Part shown: positions 52,347 to 60,400 of the stretch, in pieces
Numbering within the stretch: the first letter of the stretch is position 1
Layout: each line of letters opens with the position of its first letter
Assembly: GCF_003182485.1 (NCBI RefSeq)
Contig: NZ_QGTX01000001.1
Coordinates: 682,001 to 746,000 of the forward strand
Direction: 5' to 3'
DNA length: 64,000 nucleotides
DNA from: Geodermatophilus normandii
GTDB lineage: Bacteria; Actinomycetota; Actinomycetes; Mycobacteriales; Geodermatophilaceae
Program-made: the position numbers and the translations under genes
Notes under the pieces: model-generated
What the model was told of the DNA's origin: nothing
The model's database searches: none
The model's input: only the letters and a program-made list of their open reading frames with translations

Positions 52347-53080
52347 GCGCCGCGCCCTCCTGGGACGGCCCGCCGCCCCTGGCCGTGGTCGTCGACCTCG
52401 ACGACACGCTGTACCCGCAGGCCGCCCACCTCGCCGCGGCGGCGGCCGACGTCGGTGCCGCCGCCGCGGCGGCCGGCCTGGACGGTCCCGCGGTGCGCGC
52501 GGCGCTGGCCGCGGAGCTCGCGGCCGGGTCCGACACCGGCGGCACGATCGACCGCGCGCTGCTCGCCGCCGGCGTGCCGGCCGCCGACCTCCCCCGCTGC
52601 GTGCCCCCGCTGGTCGCCGCGTTCACCGCCTGCGCGCCCGACCGGCTCGCGCCCCATCCCGGCGTGCCGGAGGCCCTCGCGACGCTGGCCGCCGCGGTCC
52701 CCGTGGGGTGCCTGACCGACGGCAACCCGGTCATCCAGCAGGCGAAGCTCGCCGCGACCGGGCTGGGACCGCTGCTGCGCGAGGTCCTGGTCACCGACGC
52801 GCTCGGCGGGCGGGCGGCGCGCAAGCCCGCGCCCGCGGGACTGCTCGTCCTCGCCGCCCGGCTCGGCGTCCCCGCCGACCGGGTGCTGGTGATCGGGGAC
52901 CGCCCGGGCAAGGACGTCGCCGTCGCGGCCGCGGTGGGCGCCCGGGCGATCCGCGTCCGGCAGGGCGAGTACGCGGCGGCGCCGGACGTCCCGGCGCCGT
53001 GGGCGACGACCGCCACGTTCCCCGAGGCCGCCGCGCTGGCCCTGGCCCTCGTGGGCGCCGCCGTCCCCGTGGCCGGCTGA
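52343..53080 (+). CDS. HAD-superfamily hydrolase
   Basis: 245 residues. Motif I VVVDLDDTLYPQ near residue 15, motif II LTDGNP, motif III Lys in ARKPAPAGL and motif IV VIGDRPGKDVAVAAAVGA. Helical cap between motifs I and II (subfamily I). The substrate is unknown; in sugar-nucleotide clusters such proteins often remove phosphate. Last gene of the coupled five-gene operon, with a GTGA overlap upstream. Confidence 0.88.
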   Translation: MSAAPSWDGPPPLAVVVDLDDTLYPQAAHLAAAAADVGAAAAAAGLDGPAVRAALAAELAAGSDTGGTIDRALLAAGVPAADLPRCVPPLVAAFTACAPDRLAPHPGVPEALATLAAAVPVGCLTDGNPVIQQAKLAATGLGPLLREVLVTDALGGRAARKPAPAGLLVLAARLGVPADRVLVIGDRPGKDVAVAAAVGARAIRVRQGEYAAAPDVPAPWATTATFPEAAALALALVGAAVPVAG

Positions 53081-53196
53081 GCGCACCCGTTCCCCCGCCG
53101 GGGTGATCCCCCCGGCGGCCACCTGCAGCCGCCCGCCCGGCCCTCCGATGGCCCTTCGGCGGGGCGGCGTGCGCCCCGGTCCGGAGGGGGGTGCAC

Positions 53197-53736
53197 ATGA
53201 CAGGCAGGACGCGGCGGCGCAGGACGCCGCTCGGTGCCCGGCTGGCGGTGGTCGCCGGGATCGCGCTGTCCGTGGTGCTGCTGACACCCGGCCCGGCCAG
53301 CGCCCACTACGGCTGGATCCGACCGCTGGTCACCTGCGTGACCCCCGTCCAGGACGGCTCGTGGACGGCGGTCTTCGGCTACACGAACACGACGTCGGCG
53401 ACGGTCACGGTCGGCCGGGGCAGCCTCAACGACATGACGCCCGACCGGTTCGACGGCGAGCAGGTCACCCGCTTCTCACCGGGGACCCGCCAGGGCGTCT
53501 TCTCCGTGCAGGTGCCGGCGTCGATCACGACCGTGCAGTGGCAGGTCCACGGCGTGTACGGCATCGCCCGGCGGGACGGCGGCACCCGCTGCCCGGCCTC
53601 GACCGAGCTGCCGGCCGACGGCAACGGCATGGGCGTGGTCATGGCCCTCGCCGCCGCCGGCGCCGTGGGCGGCACGTCGGTGTACGTCTCGCGGCGGCGC
53701 CGCGACCGCGGGACCCCGGTCCCGGCCGCGGACTGA
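53197..53736 (+). CDS. Secreted surface protein with C-terminal LPADG-helix-Arg sorting-type tail
   Basis: 179 residues. Signal peptide to ASA36|H37. The mature part has two Cys and a beta domain reading DGSWTAVFGYTNTTSATVTVG, VTRFSPGTRQGVFSVQVP and WQVHG, a pattern seen as repeated modules in large actinobacterial surface proteins. It ends with LPADGNG (138-144), a hydrophobic helix (145-165) and RRRRDR. Motif, helix and basic cluster make a surface-anchoring tail. It lies 116 bp after an operon with an exosortase, so I propose it as that enzyme's substrate; LPADG also resembles a sortase signal. ATG 53197 has GGAGGGGG upstream; GTG 53191 is an alternative. Confidence 0.78.
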   Translation: MTGRTRRRRTPLGARLAVVAGIALSVVLLTPGPASAHYGWIRPLVTCVTPVQDGSWTAVFGYTNTTSATVTVGRGSLNDMTPDRFDGEQVTRFSPGTRQGVFSVQVPASITTVQWQVHGVYGIARRDGGTRCPASTELPADGNGMGVVMALAAAGAVGGTSVYVSRRRRDRGTPVPAAD

Positions 53737-53775
53737 CCGGTCGTGCACGACCGGATCTCCCCCTCCGGGGGGAGG
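53737..53775. terminator. Perfect 18-bp palindrome followed by a C/G hairpin
   Basis: CCGGTCGTGCACGACCGG (53737-53754) begins right after the stop codon of the secreted-protein gene and is fully self-complementary. CTCCCC and GGGGAG at 53758-53775 form a second hairpin. Either could end transcription before the PIG-L gene; the palindrome could also be an operator. Confidence 0.55.
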
Positions 53776-53800
53776 TCCGGTCGCCGCACTGGAGGACGCC

Positions 53801-54601
53801 GTGAACGGCGCCGATGGACAGGTGCCGGGCGGGGAGACCGCCCCGGACGAGGAGAGGACGGCGGCCGTGGACGGCGCGACGACGAGGACCCCCGGACGCA
53901 ACGTCCTGGCCATCGGGGCGCACCCCGACGACGTCGAGCTCGGCTGCGGCGCGGCGCTGATCGCGCACGTGGCCGCCGGCGACACGGTGACCGTCCTGGT
54001 CGTGACCGGCGGCGAGAACGGCCCCGGCGACGACCGCCAGGTGGCCGGCCGGCGCGCCGAGCAGCAGCGGGCAGCGGAACTGATCGGCGCCCGGCTGGTG
54101 TGGGGCGGCCTGCGCGACTGCGAGGTCGTGGCCGACTCGGCCACCGTCCGCCGCATCGAGGCCGTGCTGCAGGACACCGCCGCCGACCTCGTCTACGTGC
54201 ACGCCCCCGACGACAGCCACCAGGACCACCGCGCCATCGCTGCCGCCACCCTCGGCGCGGCCCGGCGCCTGCCGCGGGTCCTGCACTACCAGAGCCCCTC
54301 GACGCTGACCTTCACGCCGAGCGTCTTCGTCGACGTCACCGCCTTCCTGGCCGGCAAGCTCGACGCCCTCGCCGCGCACGCGTCGCAGGTGGAGCGCTCG
54401 GCCATGGTGGAGCCGGACGCCGTCGTCGCCTCCGCCCGGCACTGGGGGGCGCAGGCGCGGATCGGCTACGCCGAGGCCTTCCAGCCCACCCGCATGGTGC
54501 TCGACCTCGCGCCCGCCGCCCGGCCGGTGCCCGCCTCGGTCCCGGCCGCGTGGTCGCTGGTGCCGGCGCACACCGCGTCGATGCCGGCCCGCGGCCGCTG
54601 A
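53801..54601 (+). CDS. PIG-L/LmbE-family N-acetylglucosaminyl deacetylase-like protein
   Basis: 266 residues. Zinc motif AIGAHPDDVELGCGAAL near residue 40 (His, Asp) and the downstream HQDHRA with the third ligand. Family members remove acetyl from GlcNAc conjugates. Next to a glycan synthase and an epimerase-like gene, the likely role is deacetylation of the surface polymer or its lipid precursor (inference). GTG 53801 has GGAGG at good spacing. Residues 1-33 are a disordered head. Confidence 0.88.
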   Translation: MNGADGQVPGGETAPDEERTAAVDGATTRTPGRNVLAIGAHPDDVELGCGAALIAHVAAGDTVTVLVVTGGENGPGDDRQVAGRRAEQQRAAELIGARLVWGGLRDCEVVADSATVRRIEAVLQDTAADLVYVHAPDDSHQDHRAIAAATLGAARRLPRVLHYQSPSTLTFTPSVFVDVTAFLAGKLDALAAHASQVERSAMVEPDAVVASARHWGAQARIGYAEAFQPTRMVLDLAPAARPVPASVPAAWSLVPAHTASMPARGR

Positions 54602-54622
54602 CCCCCTTCGGCACACGGGTCG

Positions 54623-55336
54623 TCACCTGAACACCTGACCTGCGATGCCGATGATCATCGGCGCGATCCCGAGGCACACGAAGGCCGGCAGGAAGCACAG
54701 CCCCAGCGGTGCCAGCACCCACACCCCCGCCCGCCGCACGCCCGCCTCGGCGCGGCTGCGGGCCGCCGCACGCGCCTCCGCGGCCAGGGTCCGCAGAGCC
54801 GGTGCCGCCGCCGCGCCCGACTCCCCCGCCCGCACCAGGACCCGGCCCAGCCCGGCGAGCTCCGGCGGTGCGTCGTGCCAGGCCGTCCGGGGCGCCGCGC
54901 CGAGCCGGAGCCGACCGGCGACGGCGGCCAGTGCGTCCCCCAGCGGCCCGGGCAGCGCGGTGGCGACGGCGGCTAGCGCCCCGCCCACCGTCAGCCCGGC
55001 TGCGAGACACACCCCCAGCAGGTCGCAGGCGACCGGCAGCTCCTCGGCCGGGAGCGCACCGGCGGGCCCGCTGCCGGGCACCCGCCGCAGCCACCGGTCG
55101 GCCAGCACCCCCACCACCGCCCCGAGCGCCACGCCGGTCCCGCCGCCGACCAGCAGCGCCACGGCCAGGCCGGCGAGGACCGGCAGCACCGGGCGCCGGC
55201 CCCGCGCGGCCGGCCGGGTCCTCCGCACCGTCGGCGGCAGGCCCACCGCGCGCAGCCGGGCGCTCCGGCCGGCACCGGGGGACGGCCAGGCGACCAGCGC
55301 AGCGGCGACGGCCAGCAGCGCGGCGACCGAGGTCAT
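54623..55336 (-). CDS. TadC-type pilus assembly membrane protein
   Basis: 237 residues. Type II secretion F domain: LPVACDLLGVCLAAGLTVGGALAAVA, then LVRAGESGAAAAPALRTLAAEARAAARSRAEAGVRRAGVWVLAPLGLCFLPAFVCLGIAPM at the C-terminus, which is the TadC pattern. ATG 55336 overlaps the tadB stop (ATGA). Equivalent to Rv3657c. Inner-membrane platform with TadB for the TadA motor. Confidence 0.88.
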   Translation of the reverse strand: MTSVAALLAVAAALVAWPSPGAGRSARLRAVGLPPTVRRTRPAARGRRPVLPVLAGLAVALLVGGGTGVALGAVVGVLADRWLRRVPGSGPAGALPAEELPVACDLLGVCLAAGLTVGGALAAVATALPGPLGDALAAVAGRLRLGAAPRTAWHDAPPELAGLGRVLVRAGESGAAAAPALRTLAAEARAAARSRAEAGVRRAGVWVLAPLGLCFLPAFVCLGIAPMIIGIAGQVFR

Positions 55337-56145
55337 CGCAGCGCCCGGCGGACCAGCCGGGCCGACCAGGCCAGACCGGCCGCCTCCAGGGCCACCCCGG
55401 CGACGAGCAGGACCTGGCCGACGGGAGTCGTGGTGAGCACGGTCCACGGACGGGCACCGATGCCGCCGCCCATGGCGAGCGCCAGCAGCGGCAGGCCCGC
55501 CAGAAGGGCGGCGCTCGCCCGCGGCCCGGCGGTCACCGAGCCCAGCTCCTCCCGCTGACGCCTCCGGGCGCGCAGGTCGTCCTCCACCGCGCCGGCCACG
55601 GCGGCGAGGGAGCACCCCGTGCGGTTGCTCAGCCGCACGGCCGCCGCGAGCCGCTCGTGGGCCCGCCCCAGCTCGGCCGCAGCCGCCGAGGGGACCGCCT
55701 TGGACGGGACGCCCTCCGGAGCCCGCAGGGCGCGCGCGAGGCCGCGGGCCGCGCCGGCGTCGGGGACGACCGCCACGGCCGACGCCGTGGCCGCCGCCAG
55801 CGTCCGGCCGCTGCGGAGCTCGGCGGCCAGCGCGGCCAGGGCGTCGGCGAGGACGTCCAGCGACTGCTCCTCCCGGGCGCGCTCGCGCTGCCGGAGCACG
55901 GCGCGGGCCGCGACCGCGGCGAGCACGGCCGCGAGGACGGCCACCAGCGGTGGACCGGCCAGCGCGCCGGCGGCCAGCCCCGCGGTGCCCGCCGTGAGGG
56001 GCCAGGCGGCCGGGGCGACGGCCGCGGACCACCCGGCGGCTCCCCGGGCTCCGCCGACGAGCCGCCGCAGCCGCGCCCGCCGCCGCGCCGCACCACCCGG
56101 CCAGGCGAGCAGCGCGAGGGCGCCGACCACCAGGGCCGCGGTCAC
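55333..56145 (-). CDS. TadB-type pilus assembly membrane protein
   Basis: 270 residues. Helices near the N-terminus, then a T2SS F domain with SLDVLADALAALAAELRSGRTLAAATASA and RLSNRTGCSLAAVAGAVEDDLRARRRQREEL, followed by two C-terminal helices. Paired with TadC. The GTG start overlaps the tadA stop by 4 bp. Equivalent to Rv3658c. Confidence 0.88.
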   Translation of the reverse strand: MTAALVVGALALLAWPGGAARRRARLRRLVGGARGAAGWSAAVAPAAWPLTAGTAGLAAGALAGPPLVAVLAAVLAAVAARAVLRQRERAREEQSLDVLADALAALAAELRSGRTLAAATASAVAVVPDAGAARGLARALRAPEGVPSKAVPSAAAAELGRAHERLAAAVRLSNRTGCSLAAVAGAVEDDLRARRRQREELGSVTAGPRASAALLAGLPLLALAMGGGIGARPWTVLTTTPVGQVLLVAGVALEAAGLAWSARLVRRALR

Positions 56146-57281
56146 GCCGCTCCCCCGTCGAGCAGGTCGGCCAGCCGGGCCGCACCCGGGCACGGGCCGC
56201 CGTCGGCGCGCCAGCCGGCGTCGACGGCGACGAGGTCGCCGTCGCGGCGCACCACGCCGATCTCGGCCACCTCCCGCCCGCCCGGACCGCGCCGGAGGTG
56301 GACGACGACGGCGAGGGCGGCCGCGGCCTGGCTGTGCACGGCCCGCCGGTCCAGGCCCGCCGCCACACCGAGCGCCTCCAGGCGGGCCGGCACCTCCGCC
56401 GGCCGGTTGGCGTGCAGCGTGCCGCAGCCGCCGTCGTGCCCGGTGTTGAGCGCGGCCAGCAGGTCGGTGACCTCCGCGCCGCGCACCTCTCCGACGACCA
56501 GGCGGTCGGGCCGCATGCGCAGCGCCTGGCGCACCAGGTCGCGCAGGGTCACCTGACCGGCGCCCTCCACGTTCGGCGGCCGGGTGAGCAGCCGGACGAC
56601 GTGCGGGTGCGCCGGGGTCAGCTCCGGGGCGTCCTCGCACAGGACCACCCGCTCGCCCGGCGGCACCTCTCCCAGCAGCGCCGAGAGCAGCGTCGTCTTG
56701 CCCGACCCGGTGCCGCCGGTGACCAGGAAGGCCAGCCGCCGGCGCACGACCGCCCGCAGCAGGGTGTCGGACTCCCCCGGCAGCGTGCCGCGCGCGGCGA
56801 GGCCGGCCAGGTCCAGCGTGCACCGGCGCAGCACCCGCAGCGACAGGCAGGTGCCGCTCCCAGACACCGGCGGCAGCACCGCGTGCAGCCGGGTGCCGTC
56901 GGGAAGGCCGGCGTCGACCCACGGCGCGGCGTCGTCGAGCCGGCGGCCGGCGCTGGCGGCCAGCCGCACCGCCAGCCGGCGGACGGCCTCTTCGTCGGGG
57001 AAGCGCACCTCCACGGGCTCCAGACCGCTCCCCCGGTCCACCCACACCTCGCCGGGGCCGTTGACCAGCACGTCCGTGACACCGGGCGTTCGCAGCAGCG
57101 GCTCCAGCGGCCCGGCGCCTGCCAGCTCGGCCACCGCGTCGCGCACCGCGTCGAGGACGTCGGTCTCGCCGAGCAGACCTGCCTCCTCCCGCACGAGCGC
57201 CGCGACCGCCGCCCGGCTCGGCGGCCCAGGCTCCAGCGCCAGCCGGGCGCGTACCCGCTCGACCAGCGGCAGGCCGCTCAC
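56142..57281 (-). CDS. tadA: TadA/CpaF-family secretion ATPase
   Basis: 379 residues. Motor of the Tad pilus. The N-terminal domain has [28 protein letters not shown]. ATPase core: Walker [18 protein letters not shown] near residue 185, Asp box [11 protein letters not shown], Walker B-like [16 protein letters not shown] and His box [12 protein letters not shown]. The GTG start overlaps the ssd stop by 4 bp. Equivalent to Rv3659c. Confidence 0.93.
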   Translation of the reverse strand: MSGLPLVERVRARLALEPGPPSRAAVAALVREEAGLLGETDVLDAVRDAVAELAGAGPLEPLLRTPGVTDVLVNGPGEVWVDRGSGLEPVEVRFPDEEAVRRLAVRLAASAGRRLDDAAPWVDAGLPDGTRLHAVLPPVSGSGTCLSLRVLRRCTLDLAGLAARGTLPGESDTLLRAVVRRRLAFLVTGGTGSGKTTLLSALLGEVPPGERVVLCEDAPELTPAHPHVVRLLTRPPNVEGAGQVTLRDLVRQALRMRPDRLVVGEVRGAEVTDLLAALNTGHDGGCGTLHANRPAEVPARLEALGVAAGLDRRAVHSQAAAALAVVVHLRRGPGGREVAEIGVVRRDGDLVAVDAGWRADGGPCPGAARLADLLDGGAA

Positions 57282-58358
57282 GCCGCGCGCCCCGGCCGCG
57301 CGAGCTCCCCGAGCAGCAGGCGGGTGAGCGCACCCAGCGGGCTGCGCGGCGCCACGTGGGGCGGCTCCCCGCGCTCGCCGCGGGACGGCGCGCCGCGGTC
57401 GTGTCCCAGCTCGGCGAGCACCGGGGAACCCGTCACGGCCGCGACCTCCGCGGCCGACAGGCCGCCCGGCACGGAGCGCAGGACGACCCGGGCCGCCGAC
57501 CAGGGCCCCCTGGCGACCAGCGACCGCGCGGCCGAGGCGGCCCGCAGCCGGGCCGGCACGACGAGCACGGCGAGGTCGGCCTCGGCCAGCACCGCCTCGG
57601 CCACGGCGTCGGGGCCGGTCCCCCGCGGGAGGTCGACGACCACGGGCAGGCCGCAGCCGCGCGCGGCCTCGACCACGGCGGCGAGCGCCTCGGCCGGCAC
57701 CGGCGCCGGATCGTCGCGGGCGGCGGCGAGGACGTGCACGCCGGCGGCCTCGGGCAGGGCCGCCAGGAGCGCGTCGCCCGCCGGCCTGCCGCGCACCCCT
57801 GCCAGCGCGGGCCAGCGCAGGCCCTCGGCGTCCTCGGCGCCGAGGAGCAGGTCCAGCCCGCCGCCCCACGGATCGGCGTCGACCAGCAGGACGCCGTCGC
57901 CGCGGGCCGCGGTGGCGACGGCGAGTGCGGTGGCCAGCGTGCTCGCGCCCGCTCCCCCGCACGCGCCCCCGACCACCGCGAGCCAGCCGCGGTCCACCGG
58001 CGAGCGCACCGCATCACCGGCCCGGGCGGCCAGCCACGCCTCGTCGTCGGGCAGGACGGCGACCCGCTCGGCCCGAGCTCGACCGCCGCCGCCCACGCCG
58101 GTGCCGGCAGCGCGCCCGCCGCGACGACGACCACGCCCGGGCGCCGGGGCAGCGCGCGGACGGCCGGGGCGGCGAGGACGTCGGCGCCCAGCAGCACCAG
58201 CCCGGCCTCGCGGTGCGCGCGGCGCAGCGCCGGACCGCCGGTGGCGACCTCGGCCTCGGTGCCGGCGGCGGCGAGGACGCGCAGGACGTCGTCGAGCAGG
58301 TCCTCGTCGGTGCTGACGACCAGCGGGCGGGAGGGCGGGGGACGGGACGCGGGTGCAC
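57278..58358 (-). CDS. Ssd/TadZ-like septum-site/pilus localisation protein, frameshifted
   Basis: MinD-like ATPase fold: [19 protein letters not shown] (deviant Walker A), [17 protein letters not shown] and [10 protein letters not shown], as in mycobacterial Ssd (Rv3660c). The N-terminal receiver-like part ([17 protein letters not shown]..., [17 protein letters not shown]) ends AAAVELG in one frame, while [14 protein letters not shown] continues in the next. One base missing at CCC 58072-58074 explains it. The upstream frame has no ATG or GTG start before LVVSTD. A second missing base at GGGGG 58337-58341 would link it to GTG 58358, which I use as a tentative 5' end. Treat the coordinates and the intactness as uncertain. 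Confidence 0.72.
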
Positions 58359-58470
58359 GCGCCGAGCGCAGCGCACCGCGGGGACGCCCGGCCGGCGCGG
58401 CGCTGACCTGTGGACGACCCGTACGGGTGTGGACGGCGCGCGGGTGCCCGTCACCCCCCTCGCGTGCCCT

Positions 58471-58476
58471 TACAGT
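58471..58476 (+). promoter_or_regulatory. -10 box of the HAD-IB gene (leaderless start)
   Basis: TACAGT at 58471-58476 ends 8 nt before the GTG start at 58485 and no ribosome site is present. Transcription would begin at or next to the start codon. Confidence 0.55.
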
Positions 58477-58484
58477 CGTGAGCT

Positions 58485-59342
58485 GTGACCCGCGCCGCGG
58501 CGTTCTTCGACCTGGACAAGACGGTCATCGCCAAGTCCAGCACCCTGGCCTTCGGCCGCCCCTTCTTCGCGGGCGGGCTGATCAACCGCCGCGCCGTGCT
58601 CAAGGGCGCCTACGCCCAGTTCGTCTTCTCCCTGGCCGGTGCCGACGCCACGCAGATGGAGCGGATGCGGGCGCAGATCACCGACATGGCGACCGGGTGG
58701 GACGTCGCGACGGTGCACGAGATCGTCTCGGAGACGCTGCACGAGGTCGTCGACCCGCTGGTCTACGCCGAGGCCGCCGACCTCATCGAGTTCCACCGGG
58801 CCGCCGGGCGGGAGATCGTCATCGTCTCCAGCAGCGGGGCGGAGATGGTCGAGCCGATCGGCGAGATGCTCGGTGCCGACCGGGTGGTGGCCACCCGCAT
58901 GGTGACCGCCGAGGGCCACTACACCGGCGAGATCGCGTTCTACGCCTACGGGGAGAACAAGGCCGAGGCGATGCGGCAGGTGGCCGCCGACAGCGGCTAC
59001 GACCTGGCCGACTGCTACGCCTACAGCGACTCGGTCACCGACCTGCCGATGCTCTCGGCGGTCGGGCACCCGACGGCGGTCAACCCCGACCGGGCGCTGC
59101 GCAAGGTGGCCGCCGAGCGCGGCTGGCCGGTGCTGGAGTTCACCCGGCCGGTGTCGATGCGCTCGCGCTTCGCCGTGCCGCCGGCCCCCGTGGTCACCGG
59201 CGCCGCGATGGGCGTGGGCGCGGCGGTGGCCGGGCTGGCCTGGTACGCCCGGCGGCGGGCGCTGCGGGCGGTGGCCGCCGCGGCCGCCACCGCGGCCCCG
59301 GTGGCGGTCCCGGCCGGCCGGTGGCGGCACCGGGGCGCCTGA
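58485..59342 (+). CDS. HAD-IB family hydrolase (SerB-like, Rv3661 type)
   Basis: 285 residues. Motif I AAFFDLDKTVIAKSS at residues 5-19, motif II VSSSGAEMVEPIG, and motif III/IV with ENKAEAMRQVAADSGYDLADCYAYSDSVTDLPML. This is the HAD-IB subfamily of SerB-like phosphatases. A hydrophobic stretch (about 235-255) and an Arg-rich tail near the C-terminus suggest membrane association. Always found divergent from ssd at the edge of the Tad locus in actinobacteria. The substrate is unknown. Confidence 0.9.
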   Translation: MTRAAAFFDLDKTVIAKSSTLAFGRPFFAGGLINRRAVLKGAYAQFVFSLAGADATQMERMRAQITDMATGWDVATVHEIVSETLHEVVDPLVYAEAADLIEFHRAAGREIVIVSSSGAEMVEPIGEMLGADRVVATRMVTAEGHYTGEIAFYAYGENKAEAMRQVAADSGYDLADCYAYSDSVTDLPMLSAVGHPTAVNPDRALRKVAAERGWPVLEFTRPVSMRSRFAVPPAPVVTGAAMGVGAAVAGLAWYARRRALRAVAAAAATAAPVAVPAGRWRHRGA

Positions 59343-59349
59343 GCCCCCG

Positions 59350-59365
59350 GCCGCAGCCCTGCGGC
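59350..59365. terminator. Compact hairpin between convergent genes
   Basis: GCCGCAG (59350-59356) and CTGCGGC (59359-59365) pair perfectly with a 2-nt spacer, in the 23-bp gap between the HAD-IB stop and the aldo/keto reductase stop. It probably serves both directions. Confidence 0.6.
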
Positions 59366-60358
59366 TCAGACCCCCAGCCGCTCGCGCACGCCGTCGAGCC
59401 GCTCCCGCACGCCGTCGGCCAGCGTGCGCACGGCCGACACCGGCGTGAACGCCCGCGCCGCCGAGGTCAGCGCCTGCTGCTCGTCGGGCCGCAGGTCGAT
59501 GTCGCCGGCCGCGGCGTTGGCCTCCATCTGCTCCACGCCGGAGGCACCGGGGATCACCACCACCTGCGGCAGCGAGACGAGCCAGGCCAGCGCGATCGCG
59601 CCCGGCCGGACGCCGTGGGCGTCGGCGACCTCGCGCAGGACGTCGAGCAGCGGCCGGACCCGGCGCAGGTTCTCCGTGCCGAACAGCGGGTTGGCCGCGC
59701 GCACCCCGCCGGGCCGGTTGCCGACGTCGTAGCGCCCGCCGAGCAGCCCCTGCGCCAGCGGGCTGTAGGCGATGACGATCCGCCCCTCGCGCTCGGCGAA
59801 GGGCACCAGGTCCTCGAGCGCCCCGGGCCGGGCGAGGGAGAACTGCACCTGGTTGCTCAGCACGGGCCGGCCCAGCGCGGCGTCGGCCGCGCGCCAGCGG
59901 GCCAGCGAGTAGTTCGAGACACCGGCGGCGCCGATGCGGTCCTCGTCGAGCAGCTGCCGCAGGCCCGGCATGATCACGCTGTCGGGGACCACCGGGTTGG
60001 GCTGGTGCACCTGGTAGAGCGGGATCCTCCGCAGCCCGAGCCGCCGGGCGCTGCCCTCCAGCCGGGAGCGGACCACCGGCGGGAACGGCGCCACCGGGAA
60101 GACCTTCGAGGCGACGACGACCTCGGTGCGCTCCTCGCCCAGCGCCTCGCCGAGGATCCGCTCGCTGCGGCCGAACCCGTAGACCTCCGCGGTGTCGAAC
60201 AGCGTCACGCCGAGGTCGCGGGCGCGGCGGACGATGTCGCGCGCGGCGCCCTCGGCGTAGCCCTCGCCGTAGCCCCACTCCCGGGAGCCGAACTGCCAGG
60301 TGCCCAGCCCGATCCGGCTGACCCGGCCGATCCCGTCGACGTCGAGGTAGCGCATCAC
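59366..60358 (-). CDS. Aldo/keto reductase
   Basis: 330 residues, TIM barrel. Catalytic Asp and Tyr in LFDTAEVYGFGRSE, Lys in VVASKVFPV and His in YQVHQPN; NADPH-binding VVVIPGASGVEQMEANAAA near the C-terminus. GVSNYSLARW is the usual family signature. The substrate is not predictable. The start is GTG 60358 or ATG 60355 behind GGGAGAG. Confidence 0.92.
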   Translation of the reverse strand: MMRYLDVDGIGRVSRIGLGTWQFGSREWGYGEGYAEGAARDIVRRARDLGVTLFDTAEVYGFGRSERILGEALGEERTEVVVASKVFPVAPFPPVVRSRLEGSARRLGLRRIPLYQVHQPNPVVPDSVIMPGLRQLLDEDRIGAAGVSNYSLARWRAADAALGRPVLSNQVQFSLARPGALEDLVPFAEREGRIVIAYSPLAQGLLGGRYDVGNRPGGVRAANPLFGTENLRRVRPLLDVLREVADAHGVRPGAIALAWLVSLPQVVVIPGASGVEQMEANAAAGDIDLRPDEQQALTSAARAFTPVSAVRTLADGVRERLDGVRERLGV

Positions 60359-60400
60359 CCCACTCTCCCCCGCACCCCCCCGGAGCGCAGGACGGGCCGG

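Noticed and set aside
46257-59342. A mobile element as the source of the cassette inside the tad locus
   Set aside because: I find no transposase, integrase, tRNA-linked attachment site or flanking direct repeats at 47305-47525 or 54602-54622, and base composition does not change visibly.
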